Source: an uncultured bacterium (GTDB taxonomy: Bacteria > Actinomycetota > Coriobacteriia > Coriobacteriales > Coriobacteriaceae). Taken from it: DNA of 64,000 nucleotides. Each line of letters starts with the position of its first letter. Position 1 is the first letter of the stretch. The stretch lies in assembly GCA_905214525.1 (NCBI GenBank), contig CAJMMN010000009.1, forward strand, positions 1 to 64,000, in the 5' to 3' direction. The translations under genes were made by a program, and so were the position numbers. The notes under the pieces are model-generated. The model ran no database searches. It saw only the letters and a list, made by a program, of their open reading frames with translations, and was not told the origin of the DNA. This document shows positions 35,353-43,210 of this stretch, in pieces.

Positions 35353-36089
35353 GCGTGCTCCTCTCCTTTTCCTGCGGCGCCGCGGGCCGGTCCGTGGCGG
35401 CGCAGGAGTCGTTCCGCGTCCCCGTCCTCGCCGGTCCGGTCGCATGCGTCGATGATGCGGCCGATCTGGCCGTCGGGTCCCGCCTGCGTGAGGGACCGGG
35501 GGTCGTGGACGGCGGCGAGCGTGAGCATACGCATGAGCAGGATGTGGGTGCGGGCGCGCGTCTCGATGCCATGTCGCCGTATGGTTTCGGTGTCCAGTTC
35601 GATGGCGTGCGCCCTCGTCAGCAGGTCGTCGGCGTTCATTCTGAGCCTTTCGATGGTTCCGGCGTTGGCGGCGGAGCGCAGCGTGCGCCGATCGCGCGCC
35701 GTCTTGTAGTCATGTGCCTTGCGGCATGCGTCGCCGCAGTATTCGCCTCGCGTGCCGGTATCGAGCCGTGCGCCGCATTCGTGGCATGATCGCCGTGGGC
35801 GGGCACTTGTCCCGGTGCGGGTGAGCCGGTTCCACCTGTTGCGGCACCGGTCGGAGCAGAAGTCGGGCACGGGTCCCTGGGCGGGCTTGTACACGGGTTC
35901 GCCGCACATGCGGCAGTGGCCGGCCGGCACCCGTCCCGGTTCCGCCTTGCGCGCCTGGCGCCGGCATCGGGCCGAGCAGTACCCGTCCGCCCATACCAGG
36001 GTCTCGGGGTGCGGGCACCGGGCCCATTTGCATCGGCCGGGTCTGGGCCATTCGCTTGTGGCCCCTGTGGTCCCTGGGCGGTCGCTCAT
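35337..36089 (-). CDS. Multi-zinc-ribbon protein upstream of relaxase
   Basis: 250 residues from ATG 36089 (ATGA overlap with the preceding gene). Three Cys clusters: CKWARC...CSARC (about 18-45), CRMCGEP...CSDRC (about 58-85) and CHECGAR...CGDAC (about 100-125). Each is a C-x2/4-C ... C-x3-C zinc-binding unit of treble-clef type. The C-terminal half is helical. Cotranscription with the relaxase suggests an oriT- or relaxosome-binding accessory protein. This is inferred from position and zinc motifs. Confidence 0.7.
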   Translation of the reverse strand: MSDRPGTTGATSEWPRPGRCKWARCPHPETLVWADGYCSARCRRQARKAEPGRVPAGHCRMCGEPVYKPAQGPVPDFCSDRCRNRWNRLTRTGTSARPRRSCHECGARLDTGTRGEYCGDACRKAHDYKTARDRRTLRSAANAGTIERLRMNADDLLTRAHAIELDTETIRRHGIETRARTHILLMRMLTLAAVHDPRSLTQAGPDGQIGRIIDACDRTGEDGDAERLLRRHGPARGAAGKGEEHAWPSA

Positions 36090-36772
36090 GGCCTGGCCCC
36101 TTCGTCGAGGGACCACCATCCGTGGTCCGCGCCGTTGCGTCCTCGATGGTCCTCGGCCCATATGCCCTCGATGATCCGGTCCATGCCGACGGCCCGCGGG
36201 CCCGCGCCGTCGTCGTGGTCCAGGTCGGCGCGCCATTCGTCGTCCACCCCGGGCCCGGGTTCGGGCCACATGCCCTCGAGCGTGTGGTCTTCGCCCGTGT
36301 CGGTCATGGCCGGGTCCATGGTCCATGGGCGTGGGCCCCTCCAGCCGGTCAGGCCCGCGATCCGGTCCATGCCCTTACGGCCGATGGACCGGGCCAGGTC
36401 CACGGCCCACCGGTCCTCGTATGCCATGAGCGTTTCCGGTTCGAGCCGCATGAGCGCCGCCATGCATCTGACCGACCAGTAGCACAGTTCGACCGTCCCG
36501 TGGTCGGCTGGGCCGACGGCCTCGTTGCGCCATGCCACCCGCCGGCGCAGTTCGGCGGCCGCCTCGGCGACGTCGTTCCTGGATGCCATCAGGAGCGACT
36601 CCTGCGACATGCGGCGTCCGCGTTCCCGTTCCTTCCTCAGCTCCTCCCGGCGCCGGTTCCGGCATGCCCGGTGGATCGACAGCGGCTTCCCGCGGCGCGG
36701 GTCCCGCTCCTCCATCGCGAGCCCGCACACCGGGCATGCGGGCGGCTCCTGGATCATGTTCCCATCGTTCAT
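36086..36772 (-). CDS. Mobilisation-operon protein with one zinc motif
   Basis: 228 residues from ATG 36772 (GGGTGGGGG upstream). N-terminal CPVCGLAM plus a downstream HRAC could bind zinc. Arg/Glu-rich helix (about 45-75), then a helical region and an acidic C-terminus with two similar W-containing segments (EGMWPEPGP, EGIWAEDHR). First gene of the mobilisation operon. The DNA for its C-terminus is itself rich in GGTCC/GGACC, like the non-coding array upstream. Confidence 0.6.
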   Translation of the reverse strand: MNDGNMIQEPPACPVCGLAMEERDPRRGKPLSIHRACRNRRREELRKERERGRRMSQESLLMASRNDVAEAAAELRRRVAWRNEAVGPADHGTVELCYWSVRCMAALMRLEPETLMAYEDRWAVDLARSIGRKGMDRIAGLTGWRGPRPWTMDPAMTDTGEDHTLEGMWPEPGPGVDDEWRADLDHDDGAGPRAVGMDRIIEGIWAEDHRGRNGADHGWWSLDEGARP

Positions 36773-36869
36773 GGCGCCCCCACCCGGCCCGCGTCTCCCG
36801 TCCCGTCGATAACGCCGAACCCCGATATCGGACGCCCGGACGGCAAACACCATCAAAAACGTTGCAGTT

Positions 36870-36897
36870 CCGCCGATAGGCGGCCGCCGTGAGGCGG
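36870..36897 (+). other. Twin tetraloop hairpins
   Basis: Two adjoining identical stems CCGCC/GGCGG. The loops are GATA (36875-36878) and GTGA (36889-36892), both GNRA type if transcribed on the + strand. They lie between the mobilisation operon and the repeat array. Confidence 0.5.
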
Positions 36898-37215
36898 TGG
36901 GTGCAAGAAGTCCATATCGGAATTACTGGGGTCGGGGTTCTCTTTTTCTGGGTTGTTTTTTGATGGTGGCTTGATATGGCTTTTCTTGTCTTGGGAGTGG
37001 TGCATTCGTTCTTTTTTGGGTGGGTTGGATCGGGATGGTTTTCTTGGGAGGCTGCTTATGGCGTTCGTTTCCTGTTCCGTTTGTTCCCGGCGCGGGTCTT
37101 TTCCGTGGTGCGGGATTGCGCGATCGCCGGCGTTCGGCCGTGACGCTGCATGGACGAAACCCTGCCGGCCGGATGGCCGGCTTATTCCTTGTTCACGGCT
37201 TTGCGAAACGAGGAG
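36898..37215. other. AT-richer non-coding stretch, promoter region of the mobilisation operon
   Basis: T-rich on the + strand (several runs of five or six T between 36940 and 37015), the richest A+T of this area. It could hold the - strand promoter and part of an origin of transfer. I cannot fix hexamers. Confidence 0.35.
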
Positions 37216-37680
37216 GGGCTCCCTCTAGCATGGGTATGGTCCCCGGTCCCCTGTCCGGCCCATGGACCAGGGGCGGCCGGCATCGCCGCCCCCGCATGGG
37301 CTTTCGCGTGGACCACGTATTTGGTCCCTGCCTGGTCCATGGACCAGGCAGGTGGTTCGCGGGACCGTCCTCTCATGGTCATTCTCGCGTGGGCCATGTG
37401 TTTGGTCCGCCGAATGGACCGTGGTCTGTCAGGGTGGTCCACGATGACGGTCCGTCCTTACATGGTCCTTCGCGTGGGCCGCATGATTGGTCCGGCATGT
37501 GGACCATTGGTCCATTCGCATGATGTGGACCGGAAGCGCGCAGGGCATGTTGGTGGCCCACCTGCATCGACGTGGTCCATTTGGCCCCTGGTCCAAGGTC
37601 CCGGACTCCGCCCATGGCCCACACGGCGGGGCCTGATCGTGGACCGGGCCGTCTTGGATGGCCCATGGTCCTGGTTGACG
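37216..37680. repeat. GGTCC/GGACC repeat array, candidate oriT
   Basis: About 22 GGWCC pentamers in 465 bases by hand count. An imperfect direct repeat recurs at about 37301, 37381 and 37468 (80-87 base period), each beginning TCGCGTGGRCC and continuing to TTTGGTCC or TTGGTCC. A perfect 26-base palindrome with arm CCTGCCTGGTCCA spans 37327-37352. Lower-quality arms CCCCTG/CAGGGG lie just before. Open frames here look fortuitous. Position upstream of a relaxase operon makes oriT or a regulatory array the likely reading. Confidence 0.6.
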
Positions 37681-37791
37681 CCGTCTTCCGCGTCCGATCG
37701 GCCCGTCCGGCCGACGGCGGATACGCGACGACTACGCCAAGACCTTTTTATTCTTCGTGTCGCGCCCCGGTGAATTCGATGTCCCAGACCA

Positions 37792-38100
37792 TCATTCGAA
37801 CTCCGGGACATAGCCGTCATCGACGGGCTTGTATTCCTTGCCGAACACGTCGTCCATGCCGAGTCTTGTCCCGTCGCCCTTTTTCATCCGTTCCTCGGCT
37901 TCGAGGTACAGGGCGAAGTCCTCTTCGGCCTCGGTGAGTCGGCGGTACTCGTCCGGGCTGATGACGCCGGCGGCCGGCTTGTTGTTTCGCATGACCACGA
38001 TGGGGTTGTTGTTCCCCACCCTGCTGAGCGTCTTGCTGACCCCTCCGTGGCTGAGTTCGGACATGGAAACGAGGTTGTCCAATGTGATGTTTCCCGCCAT
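37792..38100 (-). CDS. Phd/YefM-family antitoxin (no adjacent toxin)
   Basis: 102 residues. ITLDNLVSMSELSHGGVSKTLSRVGNNNPIVVMRNNKPAAGVISPDEYRRL is the standard Phd/StbD DNA-binding fold with the VV..N.KP.AV-type strand. The C-terminal half would bind the toxin. No RelE/ParE or Doc toxin follows; the next 500 bases downstream are the repeat array. An operator-like palindrome sits at 38133-38149. It could control the array-adjacent genes or be a relic of a pair. Confidence 0.7.
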   Translation of the reverse strand: MAGNITLDNLVSMSELSHGGVSKTLSRVGNNNPIVVMRNNKPAAGVISPDEYRRLTEAEEDFALYLEAEERMKKGDGTRLGMDDVFGKEYKPVDDGYVPEFE

Positions 38101-38132
38101 TCGCCCCGCTCCGATCGGTTCAAAAAATAGCT

Positions 38133-38149
38133 ATTATCGTGATGATAAT
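38133..38149. promoter_or_regulatory. Operator-like palindrome before the Phd-type gene
   Basis: ATTATC (38133-38138) and GATAAT (38144-38149) with five bases between, in an AT-rich gap 33 bases before the start. Confidence 0.45.
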
Positions 38150-38216
38150 TGCATTCACGTTTTGCTGGTCGGTCAGGGGAGGACAGGGCCCGTCCGGCCC
38201 CGCCATCCCCAGCCGG

Positions 38217-38378
38217 TCACTTGGTCGGCGCCCAGGGGTCGATTCCGGTCTGGGGCTTCGGTGTCTGGTATCCGTCGGCGGGGAAGTGTCCGGTGTTGCG
38301 TACGTAGTTGACGAGGTCGGCGGTCGCGATGTCCGCCCAGGGGTCGTTTGCGGTGTTGTCGAGGGTCTTGGTGTTCAT
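38217..38378 (-). CDS. Small protein with two DPW motifs
   Basis: 53 residues from ATG 38378, preceded by GGGAAGGAAAA. It contains NDPWADI near the N-terminus and IDPWAPTK at the C-terminus. A similar SDPWN segment occurs in the SSB tail encoded at 40.2 kb. DPW-like acidic/aromatic tails often mediate protein contacts. Function unknown. Confidence 0.5.
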   Translation of the reverse strand: MNTKTLDNTANDPWADIATADLVNYVRNTGHFPADGYQTPKPQTGIDPWAPTK

Positions 38379-38655
38379 CTTCGTTTTCCTTCCCGGTTGG
38401 TGACGACCGCTCTTTGCCGCGGTGCGCGTCGGGGCGTCAATGGGACGCGCGGGGCCCCGCAGGGGTCGCGTGGACCGTTGACGTCCCGGCGTGCGCCGTG
38501 GCATGGTGCGCCAAGGAACCGATCGGGAGGGAAAACGAAGATGGACGCCGGGACCCGGGCCACGTCGTCGTCCCGGCTTGGTTGGATGGATGCCGTCTCC
38601 ATCCCGGTTCGTGGATGGCGTTGTCGTTGACGGCATATGGATGCGGAAGGGCTGG

Positions 38656-38853
38656 ATGATGGGGACGGCTGATGTCGATCGCTTCTCGTACCGGTTTCGT
38701 CGGTCCTTCGAGGATGGCGGGCACGTCGACGCCCGTGTCGAACTGTCCGGATCGAGATGGCTGTATGTTTCCACGTCCACGGCTTTGGCCGGCATCCGTC
38801 GCCTCGTTGCCGGGGTTCTGGCGGACATGGATTCGGTGTTCGGCCGTCTTTGA
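38656..38853 (+). CDS. Hypothetical small protein
   Basis: 65 residues from ATG 38656 (or 38659) after GGAAGGG. FSYRFRRSFEDGGHVDARVELSG then a hydrophobic-helix C-terminus look like real protein. It is the only + strand gene in this - strand block, so confidence is low. Confidence 0.4.
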   Translation: MMGTADVDRFSYRFRRSFEDGGHVDARVELSGSRWLYVSTSTALAGIRRLVAGVLADMDSVFGRL

Positions 38854-38943
38854 TGGACGTCACCTGTTCCTGTCTGGAATGCGAAGGCGGGGCCTCCGGC
38901 TTATGGATGGCCCCGCCCGTTTTGCTTCCCTGTGATTTTCCGA

Positions 38944-39261
38944 TCACTCGTCGTCGGGTATGGTGTCATGGTCGTAGATGCCGACCATGCGGATGGTGCG
39001 TTTCGCCTCGCGCTTGAAGTAGACCACGAGCACGTCGTCATCGAAGGTGTGGAACTCGAAGTGGTTTCCGTCCCCGAACGGGCTGCGCTCGAGCGGGTGG
39101 TCGTGCCATCCGCTCTCCTCCACGCGCCCCTTGGCCGCCAGTTCGCAGATCGCCTCCCTTATGGATCGGATGATGGACGCGAACTGTTCGTGGGTGTATT
39201 TCTCCTTGAGGGGCAGCGCGGTCCGCCAGAAATGCGGCGAGGCCTTGACGCTCCAGTTCAC
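38944..39261 (-). CDS. RelE/ParE-superfamily toxin
   Basis: 105 residues from GTG 39261, overlapping the antitoxin stop (GTGA). N-terminal helices, then HDHPLERSPFGDGNHFEFHTFDDDVLVVYFKREAKRTIRMVGIYDHD, the beta-strand core and C-terminal strand pattern of RelE-type toxins (VVY...IRMVGIYDHD resembling YafQ/RelE ends). It should act as ribosome-dependent mRNA interferase or gyrase poison; which one is unclear. Confidence 0.75.
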   Translation of the reverse strand: MNWSVKASPHFWRTALPLKEKYTHEQFASIIRSIREAICELAAKGRVEESGWHDHPLERSPFGDGNHFEFHTFDDDVLVVYFKREAKRTIRMVGIYDHDTIPDDE

Positions 39262-39572
39262 TGCCCCACCTCCTGTGCGGTGAGGCCGAGTTCCCCGAGC
39301 ACGTCGTCGGGGATGGTTCGTGCGTCGGTGGCGTCGTCAGCGATCAGCCCGTATTCCTGGGCCTCGGCGAGCAGCATGTCGCGGCGTACGTCCTCGCCGA
39401 GTTCGCGTGCGGCCGGGGAGGAGAAGACTCCGTCGAACGGGGTGCGGTTCTCGTGGGCGACCTGGGTGACCATCATCTTCATGGCGGCGGGCGTGGTGAT
39501 GCCGTTGCGCGCGAAGGCGGCGTCGGCACGCGCTTTGACGTCGTCGGGGACGTTGATCTGGATCAATGCCAT
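39258..39572 (-). CDS. RelB/DinJ-type antitoxin
   Basis: 104 residues from ATG 39572 with AAGGAGAAGGAGG upstream; the frame is open much further but the ribosome site fixes the start. MALIQINVPDDVKARADAAFARNGITTPAAMKMMVTQVA is a ribbon-helix-helix RelB/DinJ opening, and the rest is the toxin-binding tail. An AT-rich stretch with TATAATATCATAA on the + strand precedes it, a likely promoter and operator. Its stop overlaps the toxin start. Confidence 0.85.
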   Translation of the reverse strand: MALIQINVPDDVKARADAAFARNGITTPAAMKMMVTQVAHENRTPFDGVFSSPAARELGEDVRRDMLLAEAQEYGLIADDATDARTIPDDVLGELGLTAQEVGQ

Positions 39573-39679
39573 GGTAAGCCTCCTTCTCCTTATGTGTTTT
39601 CCATATAATATCATAATCTGCTTGGTGTTGATTCGGGAATGATACCGATACCGTTCGTCCATGTCTCGGCCCATGCCGT

Positions 39680-40078
39680 TTATTTGAATCGTTCCTGGAT
39701 GGGCCGCAGCGCCCCGGTGGCGGCGAGCAGGAGCGCGGCCTGCGCCTGCCGTCCCGTGCGGATGCCGTCGAGCCGGTATCGGCTTGTCGCCTTCCATATC
39801 TCGTTTTCGCGTTTCACGTCGATCAGGAGCATGTCCCGTCGGATCACGGTGCCGTCGATGCTGCGGACGCTCCATGTGCACAGCCAGGCGTGGATGGCGC
39901 CGGCCTCGATGGGGCAGCCGGCCCGCTGGCATGCGTCCAGGGTCGTCCTGCTGGGGATGATCTGGCGCGGCTGCGCGCCGATGGGCGGGCGGATCCGCTC
40001 GTCCATCGCATCGAACGCCTTCGCCGCTCCTTCCTCGTCGCCGGTGTCGATCCATTCGTCCATGGCATGTCGCCGCAT
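39680..40078 (-). CDS. Hypothetical protein
   Basis: 132 residues from ATG 40078 (GGAGAAGAGG upstream). MRRHAMDEWIDTGDEEGAAKAFDAMDERIRPPIG then a beta-rich part with WLCTWSVRSIDGTVIRRDMLLIDVKRENEIW. No family recognised. It lies just downstream of ssb on the same strand and is probably cotranscribed. Confidence 0.55.
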   Translation of the reverse strand: MRRHAMDEWIDTGDEEGAAKAFDAMDERIRPPIGAQPRQIIPSRTTLDACQRAGCPIEAGAIHAWLCTWSVRSIDGTVIRRDMLLIDVKRENEIWKATSRYRLDGIRTGRQAQAALLLAATGALRPIQERFK

Positions 40079-40149
40079 GTTGGCCTCTTCTCCGGGTGAG
40101 GGCCGGCCCGGCGTATGTGTGGGCCGGCCTTGGTCGTGTGTGGTCGTCG

Positions 40150-40716
40150 TCAGATCGCCGGCTGCTGGGGTGCCGCGGGCGCGAACCCGTCGGTGAAGGC
40201 GGGCTGCCTGGTTTGGGCTCCCGTGGCGTTCCACGGGTCGCTGGCGGGCGTCGTCGGCTGCTGGGGCTGCGGTTGGGCCATGGGCTGGCTCGACTGTGGA
40301 GTGCGTCCCGCGAACCCGTTGTCGCGCGGCGCCTTGTTGTAGGCGACGGTGCCGGCGCGCAGGCTGACGGCGAGGTCGGTGGCGCGCAGTTCGAGGATGC
40401 TTCGTTTCGCTCCCTGCTGGTTCGTGTATTCCCTTTGCACGTAGCTGCCGGTGACGATGACGGGCACGCCTTTCTGCTTGCCGTCGGGTCCGGTCGGCAG
40501 CATGCTGTGCTGCAGGTGTTCGGCCAGGTATCCGCTGGCGGTGCAACGGATCCATGTGGTGGCGCCGTCCTCCCATTGGCCGGTCTGCGGGTTCTGGGTG
40601 CGGCTGGTCTGGGCGACGTCGAACGTGGCCCATATGCCGCCGTCCTGTCGGGTGTGGAATTCGATGCTGCCGGTGTTTCCGCTGATGGTCAGCGTGACCT
40701 GGTTGATGGTCGCCAT
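40150..40716 (-). CDS. ssb: Single-stranded DNA-binding protein
   Basis: 188 residues. OB-fold core (about 1-115): VTLTISGNTGSIEFHTRQDGGIWATFDVAQT, then TTWIRCTASGYLAEHLQHS and GVPVIVTGSYVQREYTNQQGAKRSILELRATDLAVSL, matching SSB strands. A Gln/Pro-rich linker and SDPWN follow. The usual acidic DDxPF tip is missing; it ends in PQQPAI, so recruitment of host repair proteins may be altered. SSB genes are frequent in the leading region of conjugative elements, protecting the incoming strand. Confidence 0.85.
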   Translation of the reverse strand: MATINQVTLTISGNTGSIEFHTRQDGGIWATFDVAQTSRTQNPQTGQWEDGATTWIRCTASGYLAEHLQHSMLPTGPDGKQKGVPVIVTGSYVQREYTNQQGAKRSILELRATDLAVSLRAGTVAYNKAPRDNGFAGRTPQSSQPMAQPQPQQPTTPASDPWNATGAQTRQPAFTDGFAPAAPQQPAI

Positions 40717-40827
40717 GATGGTGTTCCTTTCCTTGCGGGTTATGGCTGTTCTGTTTTCGGGAGGCGGCCCGTGCCGTCTTCCGTGTGGGTCACCTGTCGC
40801 CGGCGCGATAGCGTCGGCCTGCCCGGC

Positions 40828-41322
40828 TCATTGGTTGGTGGACAGGTTGATGGTGATGACGGGGTTGGTGATGTCGGGCATGGAGTCGGCTGGCGGCCAG
40901 TCGTCGATGCCGGCGGCCTGCATGATGGCGGCGAGGCAGCCGCTGTGGGCGGCGGCGATCTCCCATTGCCAGCATTGCCTGTTGGACAGGGCGATGAGGT
41001 GGTCCCACATGGGGTAGCCGTTTTCGTCGAGCGCGGGCCGGCCGGCGTTGAGCAGGCCGATGAGTTTTCTGACCTGGGCGCGCAGGCGTTCGGCTTCGCG
41101 TGCGGTGACGGTGTCGACTTGTTGCCAGATGCGGCGGGTGGTCTCGTCGTCGATGCCGTTCGCGGCCTGTTCCCATGCCTGGTTCCTGAGGTCGGCGGCC
41201 TCCTGGGTTTCGGCGGGGTCGAGGGTGAGGCTTTTCCTCCAGGTGATGCCCATCTGCCATGCGCCGGAGTCGGTGGCCTGTGTCTGGCTGGTGATGGTGG
41301 CCGTTATCCTGTACTGGCTCAT
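40828..41322 (-). CDS. Hypothetical protein
   Basis: 164 residues from ATG 41322 (AAAGGACACC upstream). SQYRITATITSQTQATDSGAWQMGITWRKSL, a helical middle and a C-terminus ending ITNPVITINLSTNQ. The strand-rich ends could be an OB-like or sandwich fold. No recognised family. Directly upstream of ssb, and the first structured element lies just before its start. Confidence 0.55.
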   Translation of the reverse strand: MSQYRITATITSQTQATDSGAWQMGITWRKSLTLDPAETQEAADLRNQAWEQAANGIDDETTRRIWQQVDTVTAREAERLRAQVRKLIGLLNAGRPALDENGYPMWDHLIALSNRQCWQWEIAAAHSGCLAAIMQAAGIDDWPPADSMPDITNPVITINLSTNQ

Positions 41323-41370
41323 GATGGTGTCCTTTCCTGTGTCGTGGATCGTCTGTCCGGCTATCCCCTG

Positions 41371-41733
41371 TTTTTTCTTTTTGGCCTTTCGGTCAAGCGC
41401 AGCGTTACCGGCCAAAGCGGGTTCCGTCCAATCGATCGCGCCGGGCGCAGCCCGTCTGCGTGGCGATTTGACGGGTTCCGCGACGCCGGTATGATCGTTT
41501 CGGCTTCAGCCGAAAAGGCCGAAAAGGGAAACCTGGGGCCGCGCCCCTTTGGGGGCGTTCCTTTTTCTGATAGGGCTTGCCCGTCCATCGTGTTTCCCGC
41601 ATGTGTGCGGGAGACCGATGCCGGTCGGGGCCGGCGGCTCGGGCCGGCGCGGGGAGGTCCGGGAGGGGCGCGTGGCCCTTCCCGGCCGCCGGAGGCCGTC
41701 CCCGATCGCCTGGTTGGCGCGGGCGGGGACTCC
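41371..41733 (+). ncRNA. Structured element, copy 1 (novel RNA/ssDNA family)
   Basis: Fills the gap between two - strand genes. Outer helix CTTTTTGGCCTTTCGGTC (41377-41394) with 41509-41526. Inner helix TACCGGC (41406-41412) with GCCGGTA (41485-41491). Later hairpins TCCCGCA/TGCGGGA (41595-41612), CCGGGAGGGGC/GCCCTTCCCGG (41659-41685) and a terminal GTCCCCG/CGGGGAC (41698-41730). Each has a counterpart of different sequence in copies 2 and 3. G-U-type wobbles in the outer helix favour the + strand. TTGACG-16-TATGAT (41468-41495) sits inside it. Confidence 0.65.
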
Positions 41734-41744
41734 TTGGCCGTGGG

Positions 41745-42146
41745 TCAGCCGATGGGGTGGACGGGTATCATGAACGTTTTGCCGTCGGGGAGCCTGCAGG
41801 GCGCTTCGGGGTCGGCGAACATGGCGGCGTAGCGTCCGATCTGCTCGTCGTCGAGTCCGAGGGGGCCGTCCTGCGGGTGGGGTCCCGTGATGACGAACGT
41901 GCCGCGGATGATGATGGGCTTGCCGGCGTCCGCGAGGCGGCTGTCCTGGCTGAGGCGGATGGTGCGGTTCGGCTTGAGGTTCTTGATCGCTCCCTCTTCG
42001 TCGCACCAGAGCGTGGTCCGCCGGTCGAGGGGCAATGGTTCGGCGTATCCGCCGATCGTCTTCCCGATGGCCGTGATGCTGGGGTCGATGTCGCGCAGTT
42101 CCGGACGGCGCAAAGGTTCGATGACGAGCGTCTTGATGGTGTCCAT
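41745..42146 (-). CDS. DUF3846-like protein
   Basis: 133 residues. MDTIKTLVIEPLRRPELRDIDPSITAIGKTIGGYAEPLPLDRRTTLWCDEEGAI, then KPNRTIRL, IIIRGTFVITG and LDDEQI, the order of motifs of DUF3846 proteins, which are common on phages and mobile elements. The reading frame starts at ATG 42146 with GGAAAGGACC upstream. Biochemical role unknown; a leading-region or anti-defence function is only a positional guess. Confidence 0.7.
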   Translation of the reverse strand: MDTIKTLVIEPLRRPELRDIDPSITAIGKTIGGYAEPLPLDRRTTLWCDEEGAIKNLKPNRTIRLSQDSRLADAGKPIIIRGTFVITGPHPQDGPLGLDDEQIGRYAAMFADPEAPCRLPDGKTFMIPVHPIG

Positions 42147-42209
42147 GATGGTGGTCCTTTCCTTGCAGGGGTTTGCCTGTCCTCCCGCATGGGCGGGAGG
42201 ACGCTGCTG

Positions 42210-42425
42210 TTATTCGTCGATGTGGCCGGCGGGGATGGTCCTGCGTTGTGCCGCCCTGCGGCGGCGTTGCGGGGTGTCGATGCTCGGTGGGGTGCGCCGT
42301 CTGGTCTTGCGGCCGTATATCTTCCAGTCGATGCCGGCGGCCGTGGCCATGATCGCTATGACGACGACGTTGCCGATGGCTTCGGCGAATTCCGGGCTTG
42401 CGAGGTATTGACGGATGAGGTCCAT
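42210..42425 (-). CDS. Small single-helix membrane protein
   Basis: 71 residues from ATG 42425 after AAGGAGCC. One hydrophobic helix (about 18-34) followed by a basic, Arg-rich tail. No family recognised. Part of the - strand operon between structured elements 1 and 2. Confidence 0.5.
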   Translation of the reverse strand: MDLIRQYLASPEFAEAIGNVVVIAIMATAAGIDWKIYGRKTRRRTPPSIDTPQRRRRAAQRRTIPAGHIDE

Positions 42426-42479
42426 GTGTGGCTCCTTGGTTTGTCCTGGGTTTGTTTCCGGCCTTCCTTGGCCGGCATG

Positions 42480-42674
42480 TCACGCCGTTTGCCCGCCGAT
42501 GTAGGCGTCGGCCTCGGCCATGGATGCGCAGTAGCGTCCGTAGCCGGCGTCGACCCAATGGCCTTGGGCCTTGTGGAGCTGGTGCACGTCGTACGGGCGT
42601 GCGCCGTCGCCCGTCTCCTCGACGTCGTACCGGTATCCGCCGCGTTCGATGCTTTTGATGATGTTGCGTGCCAT
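42480..42674 (-). CDS. Small hypothetical protein
   Basis: 64 residues. MARNIIKSIERGGYRYDVEETGDGARPYDVHQLHKAQGHW looks like a compact beta-rich fold, with no membrane segment. Start ATG 42674 with GGGAGCAAGC upstream. It is the first gene after structured element 2 on the - strand. Confidence 0.5.
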   Translation of the reverse strand: MARNIIKSIERGGYRYDVEETGDGARPYDVHQLHKAQGHWVDAGYGRYCASMAEADAYIGGQTA

Positions 42675-42700
42675 GGTGCTTGCTCCCGTCTGGTGGTCCC

Positions 42701-43175
42701 TTGTTTTTTCTTTTCGACCGGTTGGTCAAGCGCAGCGTTACCGGCCAAAGCGGGTTCCGTCATTGAGCGATCACGCCGGGCGCAGCCCGTTGCGTGGCGC
42801 GTTGACGGGTTCCGCGACGCCGGTATGATCCAGAGGCGAAGCCGACCGGCCGAAAAGAAAAAATGGTCCGGCCCGCCCCTTGGGGCGGGTTCCGTGCGGG
42901 GGAATCGTGCCGTGTCCGCGGCGTGGACGCGGACGGGATGCGATGATGGCCCCCTTTGGGGGCCTGGCATCCCGGGAGCGGACATGCCGGCGGCGCGGCT
43001 CCTTCGTCTGATAGGGCTTCGCCCGTTTCGCCGTCGTCCCGCTTGGCGGGGCGCGGCGTCTGGGTGGGGTCCGGCGGCGTGGGCCGGCCGGGGTTTGCAA
43101 AGGGGCGGTGTGAGCCCCTTTGCCCGCCGGGGGCCGTCCCCGTCCGCCTGCCTGATGCGGGCGGGGACTCTTTCG
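42701..43175 (+). ncRNA. Structured element, copy 2
   Basis: About 110 bases of the 5' core are nearly identical to copy 1. Outer helix CTTTTCGACCGGTTGGTC (42710-42727) with GCCGACCGGCCGAAAAG (42841-42857). TACCGGC (42739-42745) with GCCGGTA (42819-42825). CCCGC/GCGGG (43038-43050). GCAAAGGGGC/GCCCCTTTGC (43097-43123) with loop GGTGTGA. GTCCCCGTCCGC/GCGGGCGGGGAC terminal stem (43136-43168). TTGACG-16-TATGAT is conserved. A CCCGCCCC/GGGGCGGG hairpin follows the core. Confidence 0.65.
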
Positions 43176-43210
43176 GATGACGGGCCTGCCGTCGGCGTTT
43201 TCCTTCTCCG

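Noticed and set aside
31646..35709. Two very long frames (one per strand) over the relaxase gene
   Set aside because: The relaxase frame has all MobF motifs; the others are Arg/Pro-rich or Gly/Val-rich shadows of GC-rich codons.
37150..37773. 207-codon frame over the GGTCC array
   Set aside because: Pro/Trp-rich product driven by the repeats, no ribosome site.
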